A stretch of DNA of 64,000 bases from Chryseobacterium sp. CH25 (GTDB lineage Bacteria > Bacteroidota > Bacteroidia > Flavobacteriales > Weeksellaceae), in NCBI RefSeq assembly GCF_004119455.1, contig NZ_NRQT01000003.1, forward strand, positions 62,001 through 126,000, given 5' to 3'. Shown in pieces: positions 1 through 8,606 of this stretch. Both the position numbers and the translations under genes were made by a program. Each line of letters starts with the position of its first letter. Within the stretch, counting starts at the first letter, position 1. Under the pieces are notes generated by a model. It saw only the letters and a list, made by a program, of their open reading frames with translations. It made no database searches and was not told the DNA's origin.

Positions 1-645
<645 letters not shown>

Positions 646-664
646 TTATTTTTTTTAGTTTAGA

Positions 665-672
665 CAAATTTA
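665..672 (-). promoter_or_regulatory. probable -7 element of the eno promoter
   Basis: On the minus strand this reads TAAATTTG, matching the Bacteroidota -7 consensus TAnnTTTG, and would give a 5' leader of about 18 bases before the eno ATG. No good -33 TTTG is seen at the normal spacing. The rest of 673-988 is AT-rich and shows only the hairpin at 811-850. Confidence 0.5.
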
Positions 673-810
673 ATCAAAATTTAACTTTTTGGGGTAGTTC
701 AGGGTGATCTTTTTGAAATAATTAGCCGTTAAATTTTAGTTAATTTATATTATGATAAACTGGAAAAGCTGTTTGTTATAAATTAGAATTTTAATGGGTG
801 AATTTATCTA

Positions 811-850
811 TAAAAACTCTCTGATATTAATAAATACCAGAGAGTAAAAA
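811..850 (-). terminator. probable terminator of the 160-aa gene operon
   Basis: An 8-bp perfect stem (ACTCTCTG at 816-823, CAGAGAGT at 838-845) with a 14-base loop is followed on the minus strand by TTTTT. It lies about 145 bases past the stop of the 160-aa gene and before the eno promoter. Confidence 0.6.
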
Positions 851-988
851 TTGGGTTTAAATATTGTCTTTAAATCATTATTTCCATTAAAAGCTTTATC
901 AAATAAAAATACTTGGTTTTTAGCTAGCTCATAATTGAAACTATATATACAAATAGAATGAATCAAGCTCAGAGCTTTCATCCTATTT

Positions 989-1471
989 CTAATAAAATGT
1001 AATATGATGGGTAAATAATGAAGCTTCTCCCTCAGTCTTCACTTCAGAAATATGAGTATCATTGTAAATAACTCTTCCTGACTGTCTGATCTTTACAGTC
1101 AAAATAGTTTTATTACATTCTCTACCTGTATCCTGTATAAACGATTCTATACTCAAGACCTGCCCAATCAGGTCATTGCATGTTCCTATTAAAATATTGT
1201 CAATAGATCCTTTTATAAATCTACTTTCCTGATTCGTTCTCAAAACCTTAAGAGTAGCAGATCCCAGCTGTCCCTCACCACCAAAATAAATGGAAACCGT
1301 AATCTGAGATTCATCATCAGGAAGTCTTATATTTTTGGCAGTAACATACCTGCCATCGTTTTCCTGTATATCTGATGAAACACTACTCATCTGTAATTCC
1401 ATGATTTTGAGATTAAGTAATTGAGATTGGGTATTTATAATTCTTGTGAGTTGATCTTTTCTAGTTCTCAT
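989..1471 (-). CDS. hypothetical 160-aa protein
   Basis: I do not recognise this protein. It has no signal peptide or membrane segment, so it is probably cytosolic. The first ~30 residues look helical; from about residue 45 the pattern alternates like a beta-sandwich (ITVSIYFGG, TLKVLR, ILTVKIRQSGRVIY). Two cysteines lie at about residues 98 and 118. It follows the 108-aa membrane protein gene by 25 bases and is probably co-transcribed with it from the promoter at 1844-1880. That promoter nearly duplicates the one before the response regulator operon, so I infer the gene belongs to that regulon. Function is unknown. Confidence 0.75.
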   Translation of the reverse strand: MRTRKDQLTRIINTQSQLLNLKIMELQMSSVSSDIQENDGRYVTAKNIRLPDDESQITVSIYFGGEGQLGSATLKVLRTNQESRFIKGSIDNILIGTCNDLIGQVLSIESFIQDTGRECNKTILTVKIRQSGRVIYNDTHISEVKTEGEASLFTHHITFY

Positions 1472-1496
1472 AATCGTAGTTTTTTCATTTCTTAAA

Positions 1497-1823
1497 CTAT
1501 TTTCTAGGTGATGGAGATAAAAGACCAGCTAAAGCACCTATAGCACCTGATGAGATTGTAGCAAAAATGGTTACCAATTGACTATCCGGTTTACCGTCAC
1601 TCCAAAAGGAAAGAAGAATAAGCCCTGCTATGATGGCAATAATGGTCAATCCCAGCATAATAACAATAATCCTGTAAATCCAGTAATCTGTATCTTTTGG
1701 ATTTCTAATCTCCATATTCTTAATTGCTTCTACAGGGTTTATTTTAAATTTCTCCTGAAGGTAACTACTGCTTTTCAACGCAGCTTCCAAATCTTCAATG
1801 CTGTCATTAATTAGAGTTTTCAT
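1497..1823 (-). CDS. hypothetical small membrane protein, 108 aa
   Basis: I do not recognise a family. I take the ATG at 1823-1821 (protein starts MKTLINDSIEDLEAAL) rather than an upstream in-frame ATG at 1874, because the shared promoter element at 1844-1851 lies between them. Residues 1-45 form a soluble, probably helical segment. Two hydrophobic stretches follow (about 50-72, IIVIMLGLTIIAIIAGLILL, and about 80-102), and the chain ends with a glycine-rich GAIGALAGLL and SPSPRK. It probably sits in the inner membrane as a hairpin. It leads a two-gene operon with the 160-aa protein and lies directly after the kinase gene. Confidence 0.7.
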   Translation of the reverse strand: MKTLINDSIEDLEAALKSSSYLQEKFKINPVEAIKNMEIRNPKDTDYWIYRIIVIMLGLTIIAIIAGLILLSFWSDGKPDSQLVTIFATISSGAIGALAGLLSPSPRK

Positions 1824-1843
1824 GGCTATCAGTTTTATTAGCT

Positions 1844-1880
1844 CAAAGTTCACTCTAAAAAACATATCTGTCAATTACAC
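1844..1880 (-). promoter_or_regulatory. promoter and operator of the 108-aa/160-aa operon
   Basis: On the minus strand GTGTAATTGAC (1880-1870) is followed by 18 bases and GAACTTTG (1851-1844), one mismatch from TAnnTTTG. Both blocks and the exact 18-base gap recur before the response regulator gene at 4765-4801. The TTGAC part sits where a -33 element would be. The outer arm reads GGGTGATTA on the plus strand at 1885-1893, an imperfect mate of the inner arm. Confidence 0.6.
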
Positions 1881-1949
1881 AAAAGGGTGATTATATAAGC
1901 AAAAAGCACCATTAAAAATGATGCTTTCAATAATAAAAGTGAATAGTAA

Positions 1950-2747
1950 TTACAGTGTTACTTCAAAGGTCAGCTTAGTTCCGGAGCTTGTAGATAAGAT
2001 CTTACACTCTCCTTCTACTTCGATCATCCTTCTTTTCATATTCCGAAGTCCATTTCCCCCTGATTGGCTGTCAGGAATACCTATCCCATTATCTTCTATA
2101 GTTATTAAGAATTGATTTTCGTTTTGGGAAAAGGACAGTTTTAGAGTATTTGCCTGACTATGTTTATATACGTTATTAATAGCTTCTTTTAAGCATAAAA
2201 AAAGATTACGCCTCATTTCTGTAGACATGGGAGTCTGAGAAATAATATTTCCGCATTCTGGATGAAGTACCACTTTTGTTTTCTTTAAAAAACTTCCTGC
2301 ATACAGTATAGCATAATCAACAAAGCTTCCTAATGTATCATTTCCGGAGTTCAGGCTCCAAAGCATTTCTCTCATGGAGATATTCATTTCTTCTGAAGTT
2401 TTCAGCAATTCATCAATATCACTCTGAAGTTCATTGTCTTCAATCTTATATTTTAGAAATTCCGCCTGAAGTTTTAATGCAGAAATACCAGCACCAAGAT
2501 CATCATGCATATCGTGGGAAATACGTTCTCTCTCTTTCTCAATAGATTTTTGTTGTTCGAGTTCTTTTTGGAGAAGCTGATTTTGGTGTTCAGATTCTTT
2601 GAGCTGTTGTTCTTTTAAGTATAGAAGTTGTTTACGATTATACATTAGCACTACCAGTATAATAAATGCAACAAAAAGCATCATCACAACTATAGCCATG
2701 ATATAAACCTGCTTTATTTGGGCTGGTAATTCATTCATAATTTGCAA
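1950..2747 (-). CDS. two-component sensor histidine kinase, HisKA_3 (NarL/LuxR-partner) type
   Basis: This 265-aa kinase should autophosphorylate and pass phosphate to the response regulator encoded at the head of the same operon. It has one membrane helix (about residues 14-36), a charged coiled-coil (40-70), a dimerisation and phosphoacceptor motif ISHDMHDDLG with the likely acceptor His81, and a C-terminal HATPase domain with the N-box around EAINNVYKHS and a G-box around GNGLRNMKRRM. There is no periplasmic or cytosolic sensor domain. The gene overlaps the upstream membrane protein gene by 13 bases, suggesting that protein is the sensory partner. Kinase identity is firm; the signal is unknown. 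Confidence 0.92.
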   Translation of the reverse strand: MQIMNELPAQIKQVYIMAIVVMMLFVAFIILVVLMYNRKQLLYLKEQQLKESEHQNQLLQKELEQQKSIEKERERISHDMHDDLGAGISALKLQAEFLKYKIEDNELQSDIDELLKTSEEMNISMREMLWSLNSGNDTLGSFVDYAILYAGSFLKKTKVVLHPECGNIISQTPMSTEMRRNLFLCLKEAINNVYKHSQANTLKLSFSQNENQFLITIEDNGIGIPDSQSGGNGLRNMKRRMIEVEGECKILSTSSGTKLTFEVTL

Positions 2748-3325
2748 AATAATCCTTTAAAGAAAATAAAATATGAAGCAATCGTTACCCATTGAAATAT
2801 TATATTAATACTTTTTAAAAACTCAAAGTCTTCTTTTTCAAATAAATTCATTGGAACCAATCTAAAAAGAAAAAAAACAGCCCAAAGCAACAGTGAGACA
2901 CTTACCCAAAAGAACTGTTTTTCCATTAAACTCACCTGGCTATTAATTTTAAATTCATTAAAAAGCCAAACAAGTCCAAGTATTATAAAAATAAAAGCCA
3001 TCATAATTCCTAAACTAATAGAATATCCATTCTCTGGATATAAATATATTCCTATACCTAAAACTATAATATTTAAGCTCCATTTAACTAAATATTTTCT
3101 CCTATCAAGTAATTCTTTTAGATAAACATTTACAAAAAAAAGAGAGTATAAGATAGCTGACGTAGTATAGATTTTTATTCCTATCCACTTATAACTGAAA
3201 AATAATTCATAACATAGTACCAATAGGAAATAAATCCAAAAATAATTCTGCCTTGCTCTCTCATTATAACATGAAACAGCAAGACAAAGAATTAATAAAC
3301 AATTATATATAATATCTTGTACCAT
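2735..3325 (-). CDS. integral membrane protein, possible sensor partner of the kinase
   Basis: A 196-aa protein made almost wholly of hydrophobic segments: I count about six helices separated by short charged loops such as KELLDRRKYLVKW. No known domain is recognised. The DNA is visibly more AT-rich than the flanking kinase and regulator genes, with many ATA and TTA codons. It starts 3 bases after the 259-aa gene ends and overlaps the kinase start by 13 bases, so it is translated as part of the regulator-kinase operon. I infer it supplies the membrane-sensing half the kinase lacks, as membrane modules fused to kinases do elsewhere, but this is not shown. Confidence 0.75.
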   Translation of the reverse strand: MVQDIIYNCLLILCLAVSCYNERARQNYFWIYFLLVLCYELFFSYKWIGIKIYTTSAILYSLFFVNVYLKELLDRRKYLVKWSLNIIVLGIGIYLYPENGYSISLGIMMAFIFIILGLVWLFNEFKINSQVSLMEKQFFWVSVSLLLWAVFFLFRLVPMNLFEKEDFEFLKSINIIFQWVTIASYFIFFKGLFCKL

Positions 3326-3328
3326 AAC

Positions 3329-4108
3329 TTAACATCCACCTGGCGGGCATAAATGATAGGTGTCAAAATAATATCTCATATCAGGATGGTACACATTATC
3401 CTTTACATCTCCAAAATTCATAACCAATGTTACTCTTTTAAAGAAATCATTTTGGGTTTTATCTAAATTAATTGCTGTAATTAAATATATCTTAGGATTA
3501 ACTTTACCTACTTCAAATTTTTGAAATTCAGCAAAATGCGATTTATTAATCATTATTTTTGTAGGACAAGTATATTTATTAGGATTCTCTCCAATATCCA
3601 ACTTAGGTTTTGACCTATTTTCAAAAGTTCCTTGTACAGCTCCAAAATCTTTCATTACAACTCCACCATTTACATTATCAATACAATAATATTCTCCATC
3701 TGAACTATTTTTATAAGCAACATCTAAACAAAATATTGTAGGGTCATAAATACTTGGACGCTCTACAATAAAAAGATCAATTACATCATTTTTTTCTTTT
3801 AATAAGAAATGAATTAAGTCAGGAGTAAGTTTAAAAATTTTCTGTAGATATGAAAAACTCTGAACATTAAATAATTTAATTGCGGCTTCTCCTAGGTCAG
3901 ATGACATAGGTCCAGAATCTTGCTTTTCATCTTGTTGATAAAAATTTAACAGTTTATATACATCTTCATTTGTTTTCTTTTTGTCGCTTGTAACCTTAGA
4001 TAATGAGGCACTAAAATTGGAAATAGCAATAAGATCATTACTTCCTAAAGATTCAAGATCCTCAAATATGTGATTAATGATAGATCTTCTTTTTTCTAAT
4101 GATTCCAT
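3329..4108 (-). CDS. hypothetical 259-aa protein with C-terminal CPPGGC
   Basis: No family is recognised. There is no signal peptide or membrane helix. Residues 1-60 look helical and charged; the middle (about 75-230) alternates as in a mixed alpha/beta fold; the chain ends YHLCPPGGC, so two cysteines with four residues between them close the protein. Other cysteines lie near FCLDV, YYCID and KYTCPTK. The gene sits between the response regulator (6 bases upstream) and the membrane protein (3 bases downstream), so it is an integral part of a four-gene signalling operon. It could be a signal precursor, ligand-binding or regulatory protein; the sequence does not decide. Confidence 0.75.
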   Translation of the reverse strand: MESLEKRRSIINHIFEDLESLGSNDLIAISNFSASLSKVTSDKKKTNEDVYKLLNFYQQDEKQDSGPMSSDLGEAAIKLFNVQSFSYLQKIFKLTPDLIHFLLKEKNDVIDLFIVERPSIYDPTIFCLDVAYKNSSDGEYYCIDNVNGGVVMKDFGAVQGTFENRSKPKLDIGENPNKYTCPTKIMINKSHFAEFQKFEVGKVNPKIYLITAINLDKTQNDFFKRVTLVMNFGDVKDNVYHPDMRYYFDTYHLCPPGGC

Positions 4109-4114
4109 GATTTC

Positions 4115-4747
4115 TTAGTTTTTAAAATGGTTAAATTTATTAATAGCCTCCACTTTATTACTGACGTGGAGTTTTCTGTAAATATTACCCACATGCTTTT
4201 TCACAGTATCTATGCTGATACACTTTTTATCCGCAATCTCTTTGTAAAGAAGTCCCTGTGATAGCAGTTCAAGAATTTCCTTTTCCCGTTCTGTAAGTTC
4301 ATCGAAGCCTTTAATCTCTGGAAGTTTTTTTTCGAAATGCTGCAATACTCTTCTGGCAATCGAAAAACTCATTGGTGCCCCACCATTATAAACATCCCGG
4401 ATTGAAGAGAGTATTTTATCCATACTTTCACCCTTCACAAGATATCCCATCGCTCCAGCTTTTAAAGAATTAAAGATCTTTTCATCATCTTCAAAACTTG
4501 TACACATAATGAAATGGGTTTGCGGCATTTCCTTTTTGAGCCTTTCAATGATTTCAGTACCCAGCATATCCTGTAACTGAATATCCATCATAACAACATC
4601 GGGAGAAATATCGGGAAGGTTTTTCAAGGCATCATTCCCATCAAAGAACTGAGCCACTACTTTCATATCCTTTTGGTAATTGATTACCTTCTTCAACGCA
4701 TTGTTGTAGTTCTTTTCGTCTTCTACTATGGCAATGGAAATGCTCAT
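4115..4747 (-). CDS. response regulator, NarL/LuxR family
   Basis: A 210-aa DNA-binding response regulator. I start it at MSISIAIVEDE (ATG at 4747) because the receiver domain begins there and the promoter lies just upstream; an earlier in-frame ATG adds an unlikely tail. The receiver domain has the acidic pair in VEDE and the phosphoacceptor Asp55 in VVMMD. The C-terminal LuxR-type helix-turn-helix spans about 145-205 (LTEREKEILELLSQGL, then IADKKCISIDTVKKHVGNIY). It heads an operon of regulator, 259-aa protein, membrane protein and kinase. Its likely targets are its own promoter and the twin promoter at 1844-1880, which share a GTGTAATTGAC block. Confidence 0.93.
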   Translation of the reverse strand: MSISIAIVEDEKNYNNALKKVINYQKDMKVVAQFFDGNDALKNLPDISPDVVMMDIQLQDMLGTEIIERLKKEMPQTHFIMCTSFEDDEKIFNSLKAGAMGYLVKGESMDKILSSIRDVYNGGAPMSFSIARRVLQHFEKKLPEIKGFDELTEREKEILELLSQGLLYKEIADKKCISIDTVKKHVGNIYRKLHVSNKVEAINKFNHFKN

Positions 4748-4764
4748 GTTTTTATTATTTGAAG

Positions 4765-4813
4765 CAAAGTTCATCAGAAAAAAGATCGGAGTCAATTACA
4801 CTTTTGTGTAATC
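4765..4813 (-). promoter_or_regulatory. promoter and palindromic operator of the response regulator operon
   Basis: GAACTTTG (minus strand, 4772-4765) acts as a near-consensus -7 element. 18 bases further upstream lies GTGTAATTGAC (4801-4791), part of the palindrome ATTACACTTTTGTGTAAT (4795-4812 on the plus strand). The -7 block, spacing and GTGTAATTGAC block match the promoter at 1844-1880. A palindrome over the -33 region suggests an activator site, most simply for the regulator it drives. Confidence 0.6.
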
Positions 4814-5091
4814 TTAAGATTTGAGTTGATAGTTATGGTTCGTTTTTATTCCTATTAAAATTAATTATTTTTCCATTTCAACATCAGATTTTTTCAATAA
4901 ATTTTAACAAATACAAAAAGTCATTGTATTGGTAATGATTCTGTTACTTATTACCAGATATAACTCTTATCCGGTTACAAGAAAAAAGGAAAATTATTTG
5001 TGTAAAAACAGCAAAAAATCATCATATTGTAAGGCATGATTTTTGTAAAATTAAAGGGTAAAAATCATATTGAATATCAAATAATATAATC
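4814..5091. other. intergenic region between divergent genes
   Basis: This AT-rich stretch has no open frame I can support. It holds two weak inverted repeats: TGGTAAT/ATTACCA at 4930-4956 with a 13-base loop, and AAAAATCAT/ATGATTTTT at 5014-5044, about 47 bases before the lipoprotein start. No clear TAnnTTTG promoter was found for the lipoprotein. Confidence 0.5.
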
Positions 5092-5526
5092 ATGAAAAAA
5101 AGTCTTTTAGCACTTGGTGCTGTTCTTACATTAACTGTGATCAGCTGCAAAAAAAGTGAAAGCGGAAATAAGAGTATCATTAAAACAGACAGCTCAGAAA
5201 CAGTAGTTACGGATAACAATGGAAAAATTGATTCTGTAACGCAGAGTTCATCAACAGTTAATGTCAACGGACAAAAAACTGAAAAAACGGATTTTGTATA
5301 TAAAGCGACTGATGGAACATTGGTAAAAGTAATATTCAAAAATGATCCGAAAGAAAGTACAGTTGCTATTACCAGCAACAAAAAAACATTCACCCTTACT
5401 AAAGCAGAAACTAAAGGAGATGAAACCATCTATAAGAAAGATGATATGACAGTAAGAGTAAAAGGTGACAGTCTTCACCTTGAGCAGGGTAATAATATTA
5501 TTGAACTAAAAAGAACAAAAATATAA
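5092..5526 (+). CDS. hypothetical lipoprotein, 144 aa
   Basis: The N-terminus is a lipoprotein signal peptide (MKKSLLALGAVLTLTVISC) with the lipidated cysteine in the VISC lipobox at residue 19, so the protein should be anchored to the envelope. The mature part is charged and Ser/Thr/Lys-rich. It begins with a low-complexity linker (about 20-55) and continues with short alternating strands (VYKATDGTLVKVIFKND, STVAITSNKKTFTLTKAE), suggesting a small beta-rich domain. No enzyme motif is visible. It is a single-gene unit with its own terminator. Function is unknown. Confidence 0.8.
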   Translation: MKKSLLALGAVLTLTVISCKKSESGNKSIIKTDSSETVVTDNNGKIDSVTQSSSTVNVNGQKTEKTDFVYKATDGTLVKVIFKNDPKESTVAITSNKKTFTLTKAETKGDETIYKKDDMTVRVKGDSLHLEQGNNIIELKRTKI

Positions 5527-5531
5527 AATCA

Positions 5532-5558
5532 AGCCGTTCCTGTTGGAGCGGTTTTTTA
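5532..5558 (+). terminator. terminator of the lipoprotein gene
   Basis: CCGTTCC (5534-5540) pairs with GGAGCGG (5545-5551) with one G-T pair and a 4-base loop, followed by a T run on the plus strand. Confidence 0.75.
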
Positions 5559-5596
5559 TTCTTTACACTGAACGTTCACTATAACTACATAATAAA

Positions 5597-5624
5597 AAAA
5601 CCATCCGGAATCCGGATGGTTTTC
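5597..5624. terminator. bidirectional terminator at the end of the ribosomal superoperon
   Basis: A perfect inverted repeat (AAAACCATCCGGA and its mate) flanked by A and T runs lies between the convergent lipoprotein gene and rplQ. It can end transcripts from both sides and is about 20 bases past the rplQ stop. Confidence 0.85.
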
Positions 5625-5644
5625 TATTTATATCTGAATGAATA

Positions 5645-6157
5645 TTATTCTTCAGTTTTTTCTTCAGTAGTATCAGCTTTAGCTTCTTCTACTTTTTCTT
5701 CTACAACTGGAGCGTCAGCAACAACTGCTGCTTTAGCTGGTGTAGATCTTCTGCTTCTTCTTGTAGCTTTTTTCTCCTCAGCATTTGGGTTGTAAAGCTC
5801 GTTGAAATCTACTAATTCGATAAGAGCCATATCAGCAGCATCACCTGGTCTGAAACCTGTCTTAATGATTCTTGTATAACCACCGTTTCTTTCAGCGATT
5901 TTAGGAGCTACAGTTCTGAATAATTCAGCAACCGCAAATTTATTTTGAAGGTAAGAGAATACTACTCTTCTGTTGTGTGTAGTATCTTCTTTTGCTTTTG
6001 TTAATAGAGGCTCAACATATACTCTTAAAGCTTTAGCTTTAGCTACAGTAGTGTTGATTCTTTTATGCTCAATTAGAGAACAAGCCATATTAGAAAGTAA
6101 AGCACTTCTGTGAGAAGCTGTTCTTCCTAAGTGATTGAATTTTTTACCGTGTCTCAT
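5645..6157 (-). CDS. rplQ: 50S ribosomal protein L17
   Basis: L17 binds 23S rRNA near the tunnel exit of the large subunit. The family core ([29 protein letters not shown]) fills residues 1-120. Residues 121-170 are an acidic, Ala/Glu/Lys-rich tail ending EEKTEE that the ~120-residue core family lacks; such tails are common in Bacteroidota L17. It is the last gene of the superoperon, 6 bases after rpoA, and is followed by a strong terminator. Confidence 0.97.
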   Translation of the reverse strand: MRHGKKFNHLGRTASHRSALLSNMACSLIEHKRINTTVAKAKALRVYVEPLLTKAKEDTTHNRRVVFSYLQNKFAVAELFRTVAPKIAERNGGYTRIIKTGFRPGDAADMALIELVDFNELYNPNAEEKKATRRSRRSTPAKAAVVADAPVVEEKVEEAKADTTEEKTEE

Positions 6158-6163
6158 TATTAA

Positions 6164-7158
6164 TTATTTATCAGCGTCTAACTTATATTTTGCAACGTCG
6201 AAACCGAAGTTAAGACCTTTTGAATGCACTAATTCTTCTAGTTCTGTCAAAGATTTTTTACCAAAATTTCTGAATTTCATCAAATCAGACTTACTGTAAG
6301 AAACCAGTTCTCCAAGAGTTTCTACTTCAGCTGCTTTCAGACAGTTAAGGGCTCTTACAGAAAGATCCATATCTGCTAATTTAGACTTAAGTAGTTGTCT
6401 TGTGTGAAGAGTTTCCTCATCATATTGGATAGATGCTTTTACAGCTTCAGTTTCAAGAGTGATTCTCTCATCAGAGAATAACATGAAGTGATAAATTAAT
6501 ATCTTAGAAGCTTCTGTTAAAGCATTCTGAGGGCTGATAGACCCGTCAGTTTCTATATCTAATACAAGTTTTTCGTAGTCTGTTTTTTGCTCTACACGAT
6601 AATTTTCAATGCTGTACTGTACTTTCTTGATCGGCGTGAAAATAGAGTCAATAGCAATAGTACCTACAGGTGCATTGTTTGACTTATTTTGTTCAGAAGG
6701 AACATATCCTCTACCTTTTCAATATTGAAAGTAATTTCGAAAGTTACATCAGTATTTAGGTTACAAATCATTAAATCCGGGTTTAAAACCTCGAATCCGT
6801 TGATCGATTTTCCTAAATCTCCAGCAGTAATAATCGTTTGACCTGAAACTTTAGCAACAACCTGCTCGTTAGCCTGGCCTTCTGCTGAAGCTTTTAATCT
6901 TACCTGCTTTAGGTTAAGAATAATTTCGGTAACGTCTTCGATTACTCCTGGAATAGTTGAAAATTCGTGCTCTACACCTTCTATTTTGATAGATGAAATA
7001 GCGTATCCTTCCAGAGAAGAAAGCAACACTCTTCTCAAAGCATTACCGATTGTAAGCCCGAAACCTGGTTCTAAAGGTCTGAATTCAAATTGACCTTTAA
7101 ATTCATCAGAGTTAAGTAAAATTACTTTATCGGGTTTTATGAATTGTAAAATTGCCAT
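6164..7158 (-). CDS. rpoA: RNA polymerase alpha subunit, with an apparent one-base frameshift
   Basis: The alpha subunit nucleates RNA polymerase assembly and its C-terminal domain contacts upstream DNA and regulators. Two frames cover it. The first (from 7158) encodes the N-terminal domain with [19 protein letters not shown] and hits a stop near 6664. The second continues from about 6715 with [11 protein letters not shown], then the rest of the N-terminal domain and the C-terminal domain ([30 protein letters not shown]). They join if the run at 6716-6719 (TTTT on the plus strand) had one more T, giving about 331 residues, the usual length. As the gene is essential, a sequencing error is far likelier than a real break. 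Confidence 0.93.
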
Positions 7159-7191
7159 ATTATTGGGTTGAGCAAAAATTTGATTAAAAAA

Positions 7192-7800
7192 TTATTTAGA
7201 GTAAAGTTCGACGATAAGGTTCTCCTTGATGTCTTCCGGAATTTGGATTCTTTCAGGAGCAGAAATGAAGGTACCTTCTTTCTTCTCATCGTTGAATTGT
7301 AACCACTCATAGTTTGACTTAGAAGCCAATGCATTGGTAACAACATCAAGAGACTTAGACTTTTCTCTTACAGCGATTACATCACCAGCTTTTACCAAGT
7401 AAGAAGGGATATTAAGAATCTCTCCGTTCACAGTGATGTGTCTGTGAGAAACTAATTGTCTAGCTCCAGATCTAGTTTTAGCAAAACCTAATCTGTATAC
7501 TACGTTATCCAATCTTGATTCACAAAGTTGTAATAGAACTTCCCCTGTTACACCTTTACTTCTGTGTGCTTTTTCAAATAAGTTAGCAAACTGTCTTTCT
7601 AAAATACCGTAAGTATATTTAGCTTTTTGTTTTTCAGCTAACTGAACTGCATATTCTGATTTTTTAGCACCTCTTCTTTTGTTAGGACCGTGTTGTCCTG
7701 GCGGTTGGTTTTTTCTCTTTTCGAAGTTTTTATCATCTCCGTAGATTGCAGCACCAAACTTTCTAGCAATCTTAGTTTTAGGTCCAATATATCTTGCCAT
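7192..7800 (-). CDS. rpsD: 30S ribosomal protein S4
   Basis: S4 is a primary 16S rRNA-binding protein that starts small-subunit assembly. The 202-residue chain begins [17 protein letters not shown] and carries the S4 RNA-binding module ([20 protein letters not shown], then [11 protein letters not shown]) at about 92-135. The cysteine zinc cluster of some S4 proteins is absent. It lies between rpsK and rpoA in the alpha part of the superoperon; in E. coli S4 also represses this operon, but no comparable site could be identified here. Confidence 0.98.
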   Translation of the reverse strand: MARYIGPKTKIARKFGAAIYGDDKNFEKRKNQPPGQHGPNKRRGAKKSEYAVQLAEKQKAKYTYGILERQFANLFEKAHRSKGVTGEVLLQLCESRLDNVVYRLGFAKTRSGARQLVSHRHITVNGEILNIPSYLVKAGDVIAVREKSKSLDVVTNALASKSNYEWLQFNDEKKEGTFISAPERIQIPEDIKENLIVELYSK

Positions 7801-7819
7801 AATGGGTAAATTCTAAAAA

Positions 7820-8209
7820 TTAAACTCTTCTTCTTTTTGGTGGTCTACATCCGTTGTGTGGCATTGGAGTCACGTCAACGATTTCTGAAACTTCAATTCC
7901 TGAATTGTGGATAGATCTGATAGCAGATTCTCTACCTGCACCAGGACCTTTCACAAACACCTTTACTCTTCTTAAACCAGCTTCGTGAGCTACAGCAGAG
8001 CAATTTTCAGCTGCCATCTGAGCAGCAAATGGAGTATTCTTTTTAGAACCTCTGAATCCCATTTTACCGGCAGAAGCCCAAGAGATAACCTCTCCGTTTT
8101 TATTTGTTAAAGAAATGATGATGTTATTGAAAGAAGCCTGAATATGTGCTTCACCAATAGCTTCAACTTTTACTTTTCTCTTCTTAACTACTTTAGTTTG
8201 TTTTGCCAT
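7820..8209 (-). CDS. rpsK: 30S ribosomal protein S11
   Basis: S11 forms part of the platform of the small subunit, near the mRNA exit. The 129-residue protein shows the family blocks [35 protein letters not shown] and the conserved end [18 protein letters not shown]. It starts 12 bases after rpsM ends and is followed by rpsD, the standard alpha-operon order S13-S11-S4-alpha-L17. Confidence 0.98.
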   Translation of the reverse strand: MAKQTKVVKKRKVKVEAIGEAHIQASFNNIIISLTNKNGEVISWASAGKMGFRGSKKNTPFAAQMAAENCSAVAHEAGLRRVKVFVKGPGAGRESAIRSIHNSGIEVSEIVDVTPMPHNGCRPPKRRRV

Positions 8210-8221
8210 AATTCCTAACGA

Positions 8222-8599
8222 TTATTTACTAGCTTTTTTCTTGTTAGCAACAGTTTTTCTCTTTCCTTTTCTGGTTCTAGAGTTGTTTTTCGTTCTCTGG
8301 CCTCTTAAAGGTAATCCAAGTCTGTGACGTATTCCTCGTTGGCATCCTATGTCCATCAATCTCTTGATGTTCAATTGCACTTCAGATCTTAATTCTCCTT
8401 CTACTTTTACGTTTTCTAGGATGTAAGTTCTGATGGCAGCCAATTCATCGTCATTCCATTCGTTGACTTTTTTGTCTTCGCTGATACCGGCAGCTTTAAG
8501 GATTTCAGAAGAAGTACTTCTTCCAACACCATAAATGTAAGTTAAACCGATAACTCCTCTTTTGTTTTTTGGTAAATCAATACCTGCAATTCTCGCCAT
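8222..8599 (-). CDS. rpsM: 30S ribosomal protein S13
   Basis: S13 sits in the head of the small subunit and bridges to the large subunit. The 125-residue chain starts [20 protein letters not shown] and contains the family signature [20 protein letters not shown] at about 92-111, followed by the basic tail. It follows rpmJ by 7 bases. Confidence 0.98.
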   Translation of the reverse strand: MARIAGIDLPKNKRGVIGLTYIYGVGRSTSSEILKAAGISEDKKVNEWNDDELAAIRTYILENVKVEGELRSEVQLNIKRLMDIGCQRGIRHRLGLPLRGQRTKNNSRTRKGKRKTVANKKKASK

Positions 8600-8606
8600 A
8601 ATTTAA

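Noticed and set aside
5022..5478. Minus-strand frames of 75-135 residues across the lipoprotein gene
   Set aside because: They overlap a frame with a convincing signal peptide, promoter-side context and terminator; the antisense translations show no domain.
6164..7158. Natural two-gene split of RNA polymerase alpha
   Set aside because: The second half has no proper start at the join and the repair needs only one base; the same error type recurs elsewhere.
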